Counted from the first letter of the stretch, positions 52,094-59,627 are shown. The stretch: DNA of 64,000 nucleotides from Myxococcota bacterium (GCA_039030075.1 JBCCEW010000005.1:1-64000), one strand, 5' to 3'. The notes: generated by a model not told the origin, from the letters alone. Numbers and translations: made by a program.

Positions 52094-53107
52094 ATGCCCA
52101 AGCCCTCCCGCGCCGCCGATCCCGTGGACGGCGAGCTCGACGCGATCCTCACCTCGTTCAACAGCGCCTACACCTGGCACTACGGATCCGTCAAAGAAGG
52201 CCTGCGCGCCCTCTACGAGAAGGCGAAGCGCGAGCAGTGGAACGCGACGACCCAGCTGGCCTGGGACATCCACGTCGAGCCCGAGAGCGAGATCATCCCG
52301 GCGGCGTTCAACCCGCTCGAGAACTACGGCCCGTTCCAGCGCTGCAGCAAGAAGGAACAGGCCCACTTCCGCCACGCGACGCTGGCGTGGCAGCTCTCCC
52401 AGTTCCTGCACGGCGAGCAGGGCGCGCTGATGACGGCGTCTCAGCTGGTGAGCGCGGTGCCGTGGATCGACGCGAAGTACTACGCCTCGAGCCAGACGAT
52501 GGACGAGGCGCGACACGTCGAAGTGTTCGGACGCTACCTGCGCGAGAAGCTCGAGTGGGAGTTCCCGATCAACGAGAACCTGCGCAAGCTGCTCGATACG
52601 ATCCTCACCGACAGTCGCTGGGACTTCAAATACCTGGGCATGCAGATCCTGGTGGAAGGCCTGGCGATGGCTGCTTTCGGCAACCTCTACCAGATCGCCG
52701 ACGAGGATCTCCTGAAGGAGCTCATCCACTACGTGATGAAGGACGAGTCGCGCCACGTGGCCTTCGGCGTGCTCTCCCTCGACGGCTACTACCAGGACAT
52801 GCCCGAGAACGAGCTGCGCGACCGCGAGGACTTCATCATCGAAGCCAGCGTGATGATGCGCGACCGCCTGATCGGCGACGACATCGCCGACGTGATGGGC
52901 TTCGATCGCGGCGAGGTGAAGGAGCTGATCCTGGCGTCGCCGATCATGCAGGCCTTCCGCCAGCAGCTCTTCGCACGGATCGTGCCGAACGTGAAGCGGC
53001 TGGGGCTCATGACCCCGCGCGTGCGCCAGGCCTACGCCGACATGAACCTGCTCCACTTCGAGGACACGGACCCGGAAGAGCAGGACCGGCTGCTGGGGAT
53101 CGTCTAG
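52094..53107 (+). CDS. Ferritin-like diiron protein
   Basis: A 337-residue all-helical protein of the ferritin-like superfamily. Two carboxylate/His sets are visible: E in HGEQGALM with MDEARHVEVFG, then E in QILVEGLAM with KDESRHVAFG, giving the two Glu-x(n)-DE(A/S)RH motifs of ribonucleotide reductase R2-like and AurF/CmlI-type oxygenases. The likely role is oxygen-dependent oxidation of a small molecule, fatty chain or ligand; no ribonucleotide reductase partner is nearby. No radical Tyr can be assigned with confidence. It is followed by a convergent universal stress gene. Confidence 0.75.
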   Translation: MPKPSRAADPVDGELDAILTSFNSAYTWHYGSVKEGLRALYEKAKREQWNATTQLAWDIHVEPESEIIPAAFNPLENYGPFQRCSKKEQAHFRHATLAWQLSQFLHGEQGALMTASQLVSAVPWIDAKYYASSQTMDEARHVEVFGRYLREKLEWEFPINENLRKLLDTILTDSRWDFKYLGMQILVEGLAMAAFGNLYQIADEDLLKELIHYVMKDESRHVAFGVLSLDGYYQDMPENELRDREDFIIEASVMMRDRLIGDDIADVMGFDRGEVKELILASPIMQAFRQQLFARIVPNVKRLGLMTPRVRQAYADMNLLHFEDTDPEEQDRLLGIV

Positions 53108-53138
53108 CCGCGCGCGCCAGAATCCCGCGCGCGGGCGT

Positions 53139-53165
53139 TCAGGCCTTCGGCGGCGTCTTGATCGT
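53139..53165 (-). repeat. Imperfect copy of the uspA 3' end
   Basis: These 27 bases match the last 27 bases of the universal stress gene (53174-53200) at 24 positions, including the stop triplet. Read on the minus strand they encode TIKTPPKA-stop, against TVKTPPKA-stop in the gene. The copy lies 8 bases beyond the true stop. It is most simply explained as a local tandem duplication. Confidence 0.7.
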
Positions 53166-53173
53166 GGACCGAC

Positions 53174-53626
53174 TCACGCCTTCGGCGGGGTCTTGACCGT
53201 CAGCACCGGGCAGGGCGCCTTCTGTACGACGCGTTCGGCGATGCTGCCGAGCAGCAGGTGCTTCAGGCCCGACAGGCCGTGGGTGCCGATCACGATCAGG
53301 TCGACGTCGCGGAGTGCGGCTTCTTCGACGATGACCGTCGCCGCGTAGCCCTCGCAGACGATCGTCTCGACGCCACGGCCGCCGTTGTCGAGCTCGCTGG
53401 CCAGCGCCTCGAGCTGGGCCTTGGCGTCGGTCTTCACGCTCGCCCAGAAGTCGGGCGGCAGGTACGCCCCTTCGAGCTGTTGGAACTCGACGGGCAGGTG
53501 GTAGGCGTGGAGGAGCAGGAGCTCGCTCTCGTGCTCCTCGGCCAGGTGGGTGGCCCAGTCGATCAGCGCCGGCGTGTGATCCGAGAAGTCGACCGGCACC
53601 AGGATGCGGCGGATCTCGATCGTCAT
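53174..53626 (-). CDS. Universal stress protein
   Basis: A 150-residue UspA-type alpha/beta protein. It opens IRRILVPVDFSDHTPALIDWA and ends with GTHGLSGLKHLLLGSIAERVVQKAPCPVLTVK, where G-x2-G-x9-G-S marks an ATP-binding member. Such proteins act in the cytoplasm in survival of stress; no kinase or partner is evident. The ATG at 53626 is unambiguous from the N-terminus. The 3' end has been partly duplicated downstream. Confidence 0.92.
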   Translation of the reverse strand: MTIEIRRILVPVDFSDHTPALIDWATHLAEEHESELLLLHAYHLPVEFQQLEGAYLPPDFWASVKTDAKAQLEALASELDNGGRGVETIVCEGYAATVIVEEAALRDVDLIVIGTHGLSGLKHLLLGSIAERVVQKAPCPVLTVKTPPKA

Positions 53627-53745
53627 GGCTCCACGCTGCGCCTCGCCGGCGGGAGAATCAACCCCTGTTTCGGGGGCTTTCCGGGGTGTGGGCGGGTGCC
53701 CGCGAGGGCGGGAACCGAGCCGGAAAGCGCCCTGAAAGCGGGCAT

Positions 53746-53774
53746 TTGACGCCCGGCCGGGCGGCCTCTACCGT
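53746..53774 (+). promoter_or_regulatory. Promoter of tRNA-Ala
   Basis: TTGACG (53746-53751), 17 bases, then TACCGT (53769-53774). The spacing is ideal. It points to the tRNA, whose mature 5' end is 96 bases downstream, so a leader of about 90 bases must be removed by RNase P. Confidence 0.6.
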
Positions 53775-53869
53775 CCCCGATCCCGGTGTCGGAGGTGGGC
53801 CCAGCCCCCGCCACGCCGGGCCGATCCGGCCGCGTCCCAACGCCGCCGGACGCGCGACAGGCTGGTTCC

Positions 53870-53945
53870 GGGGCCGTAGCTCAATTGGGAGAGCGCTGCG
53901 TTCGCAACGCAGAGGTTGGCGGTTCGATCCCGCTCGGCTCCACCA
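53870..53945 (+). tRNA. tRNA-Ala (CGC anticodon)
   Basis: A complete 76-base cloverleaf with encoded CCA. The acceptor stem pairs GGGGCCG with CGGCTCC and contains the G3-U70 pair that identifies alanine tRNAs. The D-arm GCTCAATTGGGAGAGC, anticodon stem CTGCG/CGCAG with loop TTCGCAA (anticodon CGC) and T-arm GGCGG-TTCGATC-CCGCT are all present. The sense of the gene is plus. Two degenerate copies of its 3' end lie downstream, which marks it as a probable integration target. Confidence 0.97.
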
Positions 53946-53985
53946 CCGCCTGCGTTTCTGAGGTCGCGTCGAAGTGGCGCCTGCC

Positions 53986-54068
53986 GTTGGCGGTTGCTCA
54001 TCCGGGCTTCGCCGGGCTGGTGTCTCGTGCCGCTGCCCGGCCCGCGTGCGATCCCGCTCGGCGCCACC
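53986..54068 (+). repeat. Degenerate, split copy of the tRNA-Ala 3' end
   Basis: GTTGGCGGTT at 53986-53995 equals tRNA bases 53915-53924, and CGATCCCGCTCGGCGCCACC at 54049-54068 equals the adjacent 53925-53944 at 19 of 20 positions. In the copy the two halves are separated by 53 bases. This is best read as a duplicated tRNA 3' end split by an insertion at the T-loop. Confidence 0.7.
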
Positions 54069-54109
54069 CACCGGAAGCCATGTCGCCGCGCCGCTTGCTG
54101 CCGTGATCT

Positions 54110-54850
54110 CTAGCTCGTGACGACGGCGGGGTCGCCGAGGTGCCGAGTCACCATCGACCAAAAGCCGTAGCGCCCCGCGCCGAGACGCACGAGGTCTTCT
54201 TTCGCGTAGCGCGCGGCTTCCGGCGAAATCGGCTTGGCCTGGCGCGCCTTCATGTGGGCTTCGGCCACGCGCTCCATCACGACGAAGCTTCCGACCGACT
54301 GGTCGACGCTCTCGCCCACGGTGAGCAGACCGTGGTTGCGTAGGATCACGGCGCGGTGGGAGCCCAGCGCCACCGCGATCCGCTTGCCGCCCTCGACACT
54401 CTGCACCTGCACTTCTTCGTCGTCGAAGATCGCGTGGTCTTCGTAGAACAGGCACGACTCCTGGGTGATCGGCTCGATCGGCCGCACTTCCGCCGAGAAC
54501 GGCGTGCCCCAACCCGTGTGCACGTGCGTCGCGCTCACCGCGTCGGGGCGCGCCATCAGGATCGGGTGGTGGATGAAGTACGCCGCCATGTTGATCGGTC
54601 CCTGGCCCTCCACGAGATCGCCATCCGGACCGACGAGAACGAGGTCGTCCACGCGGGCCTCGTGGTAGGAGGGTCCGAAGCGAAGCATCCAGAAGCAATC
54701 TTCGCGCTCTGGATCTCGTGCACTGATGTGACCGTCGCCCAGGTCGCCCCAGCGCTGGGAGGCCAACAAGCGATAGCCGAGGGCCACCTGCTGCTTGCGC
54801 TCGGCGCGGGTCTCGTCGTGGGAACGGGTGTCGTTGGTGTGGGAACTCAT
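54110..54850 (-). CDS. Class II aldolase/adducin family protein
   Basis: A 246-residue protein with the class II aldolase fold. The metal-binding histidines appear in ATHVHTGWG and LRNHGLLT, with GDGHISARDPE near residue 40 as the phosphate/substrate loop. Members act on fuculose-phosphate, ribulose-phosphate or related substrates, and some are not aldolases. The substrate cannot be read here. It is the last of four minus-strand genes that begin at the XRE regulator, and 64 bases separate it from the RRM gene. Confidence 0.82.
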   Translation of the reverse strand: MSSHTNDTRSHDETRAERKQQVALGYRLLASQRWGDLGDGHISARDPEREDCFWMLRFGPSYHEARVDDLVLVGPDGDLVEGQGPINMAAYFIHHPILMARPDAVSATHVHTGWGTPFSAEVRPIEPITQESCLFYEDHAIFDDEEVQVQSVEGGKRIAVALGSHRAVILRNHGLLTVGESVDQSVGSFVVMERVAEAHMKARQAKPISPEAARYAKEDLVRLGAGRYGFWSMVTRHLGDPAVVTS

Positions 54851-54914
54851 ACCGGGCCTTCAACCCTCAGTGTAGGCTGCGAGTCCCCGGTGATCTCGTC
54901 CCCAGCGAGGGTCC

Positions 54915-55190
54915 CTAGTGACCGCGCGGCGAGGGGATGGGCACCTCCGCATGCGGGTCCTTCACCTGGATGCTCTCGCCTCCGAGCACACTTCCATCCA
55001 GCGCAAAGAGGGCGTGATGGGCTTCACGGGCGCAGGCCATCTCGACGGATGCGAAGAACTTCCGGCTTCCCGCCTCCATCATCGTGAGGATCATCATCGA
55101 CTCGATTCGACCGTGAGGCTCGAACGCCGCTCGGAGGTCGGCGAGCGTCGTGGAGGCCGAGAGATTCTCGACGTAGAGCCGTCTACCCAT
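54915..55190 (-). CDS. Divergent RRM RNA-binding protein
   Basis: A 91-residue single RRM. The RNP2 motif is LYVENL and the RNP1 position reads RKFFASVEM, where most bacterial RRMs have RGFGFVEM, so aromatic contacts are partly lost. The spacing of the beta-alpha-beta pattern is kept (LADLRAAFEPHGRIESMMIL; LDGSVLGGESIQV). It lies between the TIR-like and class II aldolase genes, and may have lost or changed its RNA specificity. A standard RRM protein lies 1.3 kb away on the other strand. Confidence 0.78.
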   Translation of the reverse strand: MGRRLYVENLSASTTLADLRAAFEPHGRIESMMILTMMEAGSRKFFASVEMACAREAHHALFALDGSVLGGESIQVKDPHAEVPIPSPRGH

Positions 55191-55256
55191 CGTTCGCCGG
55201 GAAGACAGGCGAGCTGCTGGCCGCGGGTCGAAAAGCCGAGGTCCGCGGCCGCGCCG

Positions 55257-55688
55257 TCATGACGGCTCTTTCCCCGAGCCGGGTGACGCGGCCGGGCCCA
55301 GGCTACGTCGGATGAGCGAGATCTGTTCGAGAAGGATGGGCCGCGTCCAGCTGTACATCCCCTCATGGGACTTGGACCCATGTGGCTTCGTGCATTGGAT
55401 TCCTGCGCGGCCCCAGAGCATGAAATGCGGGATCTGCTCTTCGTTCGAGATCTGCAGCTCCGCACTCATGGACTTCGAGTCTTCGGTGCGCTCGCCACAG
55501 AGGAAGATCACCAGATCCGAGCCACGAATCTCACGGCGTGCTCCTTCGCTCCAGAACTCGCGCCCCGAGATTCGCTGGGAGCAGGCCGAGACTTCGAACC
55601 CCGACGACTCCGACTGCCTTCGGATCTCCGTGAGGAGGTCCGCATCGTGTTCGGTGTCGTAGCTGACGAAGATCCGCACATTGCTCAT
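55257..55688 (-). CDS. Stand-alone TIR-like protein
   Basis: A 143-residue protein resembling the MTH538/ThsB-type TIR domain (DUF1863). It opens VRIFVSYDTEHDADLL, has an REIRGSDLVIFLCGERTEDS strand-loop and a Glu77 in SMSAELQIS at the position of the catalytic Glu of TIR NADases, followed by IPHFMLWGR. In Thoeris defence the TIR partner makes a cyclic ADP-ribose signal for ThsA; no ThsA-like gene is visible here. The gene lies 73 bases after an XRE regulator and 66 before an RRM gene, all minus. Its codon use is less GC-rich than its surroundings, consistent with transfer. Confidence 0.72.
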   Translation of the reverse strand: MSNVRIFVSYDTEHDADLLTEIRRQSESSGFEVSACSQRISGREFWSEGARREIRGSDLVIFLCGERTEDSKSMSAELQISNEEQIPHFMLWGRAGIQCTKPHGSKSHEGMYSWTRPILLEQISLIRRSLGPAASPGSGKEPS

Positions 55689-55761
55689 ACGACGAACGCT
55701 TCGGACGAGAGCGGGTTGCGGCGAGGCGTCCTGCCAAAGGCTCGCAGGTCGGTTCGTCGAT

Positions 55762-56196
55762 TCAACGGGAACCTCGGGATCGCAGGAACGCGAGATACTT
55801 GAGGAGCTCTTCCTCTTCCTCGGCCGTGAGATCGTCGATCGCGAACACCGCGAGCCGTTTCCGTCGCTGCCCCTTCTTCTCGGAGGGCAGCAGGTATCCG
55901 GCCTTCTCCATCAAGGAGTCGTAGGGCACGACGTAGACCTCCGCGAGATCGCGCAACACGGTGGGAGACGGCTTTCGGATCTTCCCGTTCTCGAGCTGGC
56001 TCAGGTAGGCGTTCGAAACGGACGCGCCGGTAGCCTCTTCGACTTCCCGGAGCGTCATGCCCTTCGCAGTCCTCAGGTCGGACAGGATCGCGCCCAATTC
56101 GCTCTGGCGCGTGACGAACTCGGAGCGTTTTCGAGAGCGTTTTGCCGCTTTCGGCATCGGGTCGGACAACCAGCGAAAGAGGATCTCATGCAGCAC
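55762..56196 (-). CDS. XRE-family transcriptional regulator
   Basis: A 144-residue regulator. A basic N-terminus (KAAKRSRKRSEF) precedes an XRE helix-turn-helix (LSDLRTAKGMTLREVEEATGASVSNAYLSQLENGKIRKPS, about 45-95). The C-terminus ends LTAEEEEELLKYLAFLRSR, a helix often used for dimerisation. The start is the GTG at 56196 or the ATG at 56157. It is the first gene of a minus-strand set with the TIR, RRM and aldolase genes. A triple 9-bp repeat lies just upstream and may be its operator. Confidence 0.85.
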   Translation of the reverse strand: MLHEILFRWLSDPMPKAAKRSRKRSEFVTRQSELGAILSDLRTAKGMTLREVEEATGASVSNAYLSQLENGKIRKPSPTVLRDLAEVYVVPYDSLMEKAGYLLPSEKKGQRRKRLAVFAIDDLTAEEEEELLKYLAFLRSRGSR

Positions 56197-56508
56197 ACCA
56201 TCAGGGCTGCTTCACAGACCTAGCAAGCTTAGCATACTTAGCAGCGGGCGTGCGCCGCGGCTCCGCTGGACCTCGCCTTGCGCAGACGCCAGGGTTCCGT
56301 ATGGTCCGCGCCAGCAAGGCCGATGACGGGCCGAGTCAGCACGGGAGGCACGAGGCTTCTCCACTGGCTCTTCGCCCCGCGAGTTTCGGCGCTCGTGCCA
56401 GCACGGATGGCTGGCAAGCAACACGATCGGAACGCGGCACCGCTCGAAGGAGCCTGCCCGCCGCCCGAACCTCAACCCCAAAGTTCTCGAAGGAGAACCG
56501 GGGCAGAA
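56197..56508. other. Divergent region between XRE and RRM genes
   Basis: A 312-base gap. It starts with a triplicated 9-bp repeat near the XRE start and contains a short GCCAGC / GCTGGC dyad near 56398-56415. No coding frame is supported. AGGAG at 56491-56495 may serve the downstream RRM gene. The long upstream leader would suit cold-responsive control, but this is only inference. Confidence 0.4.
56216..56242. repeat. Triplicated 9-bp repeat upstream of the XRE gene
   Basis: AGACCTAGC, AAGCTTAGC and ATACTTAGC follow one another with no gaps; the last four bases (TAGC) are identical and the sixth from the end is always C. The stretch is more AT-rich than its surroundings and lies 20 bases upstream of the XRE start, so it is a candidate operator. 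Confidence 0.5.
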
Positions 56509-56781
56509 TTGGATGATCCATTGGGTAGAAAGATTTACGTAGGCAACCTTCCGTTCTCGGTCACCGAGGGCGAACTCAAAGACGCTTTCGGACGACACGG
56601 TGGTGTCGAGTCGGTTGCCGTGATCACCGACCGCGAGACGGGCCGTCCGCGCGGCTTCGCATTCGTCGAGATGGAAGACGAGAACGCGGCCGGCGAGGCC
56701 ATTCGCGCGCTCGACGGAACCGACTTCGGCGGCCGAAGCATCCGGGTCAACGAGGCCCAGGACCGCCGCGGTCGCGGCTAG
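56509..56781 (+). CDS. RRM RNA-binding protein, cold-inducible type
   Basis: A 90-residue single RRM with the standard motifs: RNP2 IYVGNL and RNP1 RGFAFVEM, followed by an LDGTDFGGRSIRVNEA strand and a short Arg/Gly tail (DRRGRG). The start is TTG at 56509 (AGGAG 13 bases upstream) or TTG at 56521, which would give the common MGRKIYVGNL opening. Such proteins are usually induced by cold and bind mRNA. It faces away from the XRE gene. Confidence 0.88.
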   Translation: MDDPLGRKIYVGNLPFSVTEGELKDAFGRHGGVESVAVITDRETGRPRGFAFVEMEDENAAGEAIRALDGTDFGGRSIRVNEAQDRRGRG

Positions 56782-57003
56782 CCCTGACCGCAGGAGGGCC
56801 GGGGCGGGAATCAACGCTCCGGCCCTCGTTTCGGTTGCTGCCCGGGGGAGCGCTCGAGGCGCGAGAGGGACCTCGCTGGAACGACCTCAGCGATCTTCCC
56901 CGAACCCTACGGGATTTCAGGAACGCGCTGGGGGCTCGTTCCACCATCGAGCTCGAGACCTCTGCGGACCCAGGCGAACGCCAGTGCGCGCCAGCTCCTG
57001 CTC

Positions 57004-57044
57004 GGTTGGCGGTTCGAACCCGCTCGGCTCCGTTGCCGCCTGCG
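57004..57044 (+). repeat. Remote copy of the tRNA-Ala 3' end
   Basis: Bases 57004-57031 match tRNA-Ala bases 53914-53941 at 27 of 28 positions: the T-arm and the acceptor 3' strand. After five changed bases the flank CGCCTGCG also matches the sequence just after the tRNA. No 5' half of a tRNA is present upstream. This is the pattern of an attachment-site remnant, 3.1 kb from the intact gene. Confidence 0.75.
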
Positions 57045-57189
57045 CCGCTCGCCGTCCGAGAGCGCGGACGGCCGTCGTTGGACCCGCCCGCGAAGCCAAC
57101 GGAAGGGCCTCTGGTCCTCCCATCCGGCCGCGGCTCGTGCCGCAGCACGCTCGGAACCCCGAGGCCCCTCGTCCGCCAAGCAAGCCTCG

Positions 57190-58269
57190 CTATGGGACGA
57201 TCTCGGTCGCGGTACCTGAAGCGTCTACGCTGATCATGGTCTTCACTCGGAAATCGGCCAGGTTGCCACCGTCGATTCCCACCGCACTCGCCGAGATCGA
57301 CTCTCCGACTGCAGCCTTCACCTCGATCGATGTCCCCTTGAGCATCACGAGCGGGCTCTGTCCTGTCGCCAGGGCGTGAAGTCCGGTGGCGTTGCCGGCC
57401 ACGGTCGACACCTCCTCGATGCGCACTTCGATCGTGGAGTGCGCGACGATGAACTCGACGGATCGGGATGAATGGTTGTGGACCTTGAGTCCGATCGCGT
57501 TGGGTTTGCCTCCGTCCGATCTCGAAATGATCGAACCATCGTCGAACCAGGTCTTCGAGCAGTTTGCCGAGTATCCAACCGGCGATGAAGCTGCAAACGT
57601 GTCCTCGAGATAGGCCGCTGAGGTGACGCCGTGGAGGACGTGATAGCTCAGGTCGCTGGACCCGAACTCATCACAGTTGTCGGTCCATCCAGAGATGTAT
57701 TTGTTGCCTTCGTTCACGGCGAGCATGTTCACGCGATCCCAGACGCCATCGCCCTTCCCCGTCCAAAGGACGCCGGTGGTGTGGCCGATCGCCGTGAGAT
57801 CGGAGACGTGGATTCCCTCGCAGCCACGCATGTTGATTCCGTTGCGCTCGAGCGCACCCGCAGCGACTCCGACTCGGGTCACCTCGATCCCCGAACCCTT
57901 GAAGTGAACGTGACCGAAGAGAGCGCCCGACGTGTTCTCCGGACACACCATGGTTTCGAAATCGCCCGGTCCGATGTCTACCGTCACAGGGTCGCTCTCG
58001 CTCGGAGCCCGATCGCTCCAGAGCCAGCCCGTAGAACATCCCGAGCAAACATTGGGATAGGTCGGCGTGTCCTGAATGGACGTCCAGACGCCCGTCAGAT
58101 CGGCAAGGGACTCGAAGCAGTTCTGGCCTGCGTTGAGCCCGGAGCAGTCCTCGCGAACGAGATACTCACTCGCCGTCAGACTGCAGTTGGGAAGACAGCC
58201 TTGCGCCCCGGCATGACCGGCGCCAAGAAACGACAACGTGACCACAGAGAGGATCCAGAGTCTAGACAT
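57190..58269 (-). CDS. Secreted protein of unknown function, beta-helix-like
   Basis: A 359-residue exported protein with a signal peptide (MSRLWILSVVTLSFLGAGHA). The mature part has many Cys in its first half and short strand-turn units such as GIEVTRVGVAAGALERNGINMRGCEGIHVSDLTAIGHTT, reminiscent of a parallel beta-helix of the pectin-lyase type. It has no sorting tail. Its composition is more AT-rich than the surrounding genes. I do not recognise a specific family. Confidence 0.55.
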   Translation of the reverse strand: MSRLWILSVVTLSFLGAGHAGAQGCLPNCSLTASEYLVREDCSGLNAGQNCFESLADLTGVWTSIQDTPTYPNVCSGCSTGWLWSDRAPSESDPVTVDIGPGDFETMVCPENTSGALFGHVHFKGSGIEVTRVGVAAGALERNGINMRGCEGIHVSDLTAIGHTTGVLWTGKGDGVWDRVNMLAVNEGNKYISGWTDNCDEFGSSDLSYHVLHGVTSAAYLEDTFAASSPVGYSANCSKTWFDDGSIISRSDGGKPNAIGLKVHNHSSRSVEFIVAHSTIEVRIEEVSTVAGNATGLHALATGQSPLVMLKGTSIEVKAAVGESISASAVGIDGGNLADFRVKTMISVDASGTATEIVP

Positions 58270-58737
58270 GAGGGATCTCCGATACGTAGTTGTGTGTGAC
58301 TCGAGTCTGAACTCGTTCGGAGCGAGCGGTCAACAGAGCTGGAGGTCGTTCCCGGGGCAAGTGTGATTGACGCGCGCAGCACTCCACCCAAACCGCATGC
58401 GCAATCTTGTCGTCGTGGGACCTGGCGAGGGTGATTCCCTTTGAGCAGTCGTTCCAGATTGACGGGTCCTTCTCGGAGACGGTGTCCACCGTTGCTAGGG
58501 AACGAAACATCGGGGGGGTGCGCTCCCGCAGCGATGCGCCGGAGCACGCGTTGCACCGCGCTGCCGAGCGTGTCGCGCGAAGGCCTGGTCGTGATCGCGG
58601 TGTGCGTGTCGGCGGCCGCGAGCTGGCTCTGGATGCGCCGGGACCCGCACGCGCCCGGGTGCGGTCCTAGCGCGTTCGACGCGGCCGTCGGGCAGACGAG
58701 GCGACGCGGCCAGATTCGAAGGAGCCGTGCAGCCTAG
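58270..58737. other. Intergenic region upstream of the secreted protein
   Basis: A 468-base gap between two minus-strand genes. The part next to 58270 is AT-richer (around 58276-58330) and probably contains the promoter of the 57190-58269 gene. Several short frames cross it, but none has a ribosome binding site together with a recognisable motif. I see no RNA gene or repeat. Confidence 0.4.
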
Positions 58738-59373
58738 TCAGCGGCAGACGTCGAGGATCCGCTCCGAGGCACGGACCATGCCTTCGGTGTCGCCCTTCGC
58801 GAGATGACGCGTGAAGAGCCGGAAGGCATTCACGGGGTCGACCGGGTTCGAAAGCAAGTCGTCCTGCGGGCGCGACCGACCGGGCTGCGAGTAGGTGGCG
58901 ATGACTCCGACGCACGTCAGCAACTCGCAGAGGTCGTGCTGACGGAGTGCGGCGAGCCAGTGACTGTCTTCTCCACCAGCGACCTCGTAGTAGGCCTTTG
59001 ACTCCCAGATCCGCTCGGTCCTGCCGTGGCCTCCACCCAGGCGAAACGCCACGATGTGGCGGAGGGAGGCTTCGATCCGCACCGGTCCCGCATCGAAGCC
59101 TCTCGAGTCCACGGGCGCCGGACCCAACCCGTCGCGCCAGATCTTCTCCGAAACAAAGGTGATCGCTTCCGCAAGCAAGCGCATGCTGATGCCCTTCGTC
59201 TCGGGGGCCCAGCTGCGCGTGTGCTTCTGCTGACGGAGCATGTGGGCGAGTCCCGTGTCCTGGAGGAACGCCTGGTCCACCGCCGGTTTGGGAACGAACC
59301 GCGGCGGCGGGTGGCAGAACGGGCACGGCGCCATGTAGTCGGCGAACCAGGCACTGCAGCGTGTGCATTCCAT
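58738..59373 (-). CDS. Hypothetical protein with N-terminal zinc ribbon
   Basis: A 211-residue protein. Residues 1-20 are a zinc-ribbon-like CTRCSAWFADYMAPCPFC. The rest is a mixed alpha/beta sequence with an acidic, Trp-containing middle (RTERIWESKAYYEVAGGEDSHWLAALRQHDLCELL). No catalytic motif or membrane segment is evident. It is divergent from the lipoprotein lipase gene. I do not recognise the family. Confidence 0.55.
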   Translation of the reverse strand: MECTRCSAWFADYMAPCPFCHPPPRFVPKPAVDQAFLQDTGLAHMLRQQKHTRSWAPETKGISMRLLAEAITFVSEKIWRDGLGPAPVDSRGFDAGPVRIEASLRHIVAFRLGGGHGRTERIWESKAYYEVAGGEDSHWLAALRQHDLCELLTCVGVIATYSQPGRSRPQDDLLSNPVDPVNAFRLFTRHLAKGDTEGMVRASERILDVCR

Positions 59374-59627
59374 GGCAGCGCTCCCAAGCGCCTGCAGACC
59401 CGGTTCGCCCGTTTGGGTCGAGGGGCCCGGATCCCTCGTTTCTTCGGCGCTGCAGAACGACCAGCAGGGTGCTGCCAGAGAATACTCCGTGAGCCTCGCG
59501 CGTGCGCGGTGCCGCGCTGGGCCTTACCTTCGCCTCCGCTCCGTCGGTCCCGGCCGGCAACCCGAACCCGGCGGCTCTACGCCGCGCTGTGCCGGCTCGG
59601 GTTCGTCCTTCGAGGGTGGGGTCGCGA

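Noticed and set aside
53658-54863. A 401-codon minus-strand frame across the tRNA-Ala with AGSNRQPLRCERSALP
   Set aside because: That peptide is the well-known false translation of a tRNA-Ala on its opposite strand. The same artefact near 57000 supports the tRNA remnant there instead.
55257-55688. A complete Thoeris system
   Set aside because: Only a TIR-like gene is present; no SIR2-SLOG effector or other NAD-binding ThsA-type partner lies nearby.
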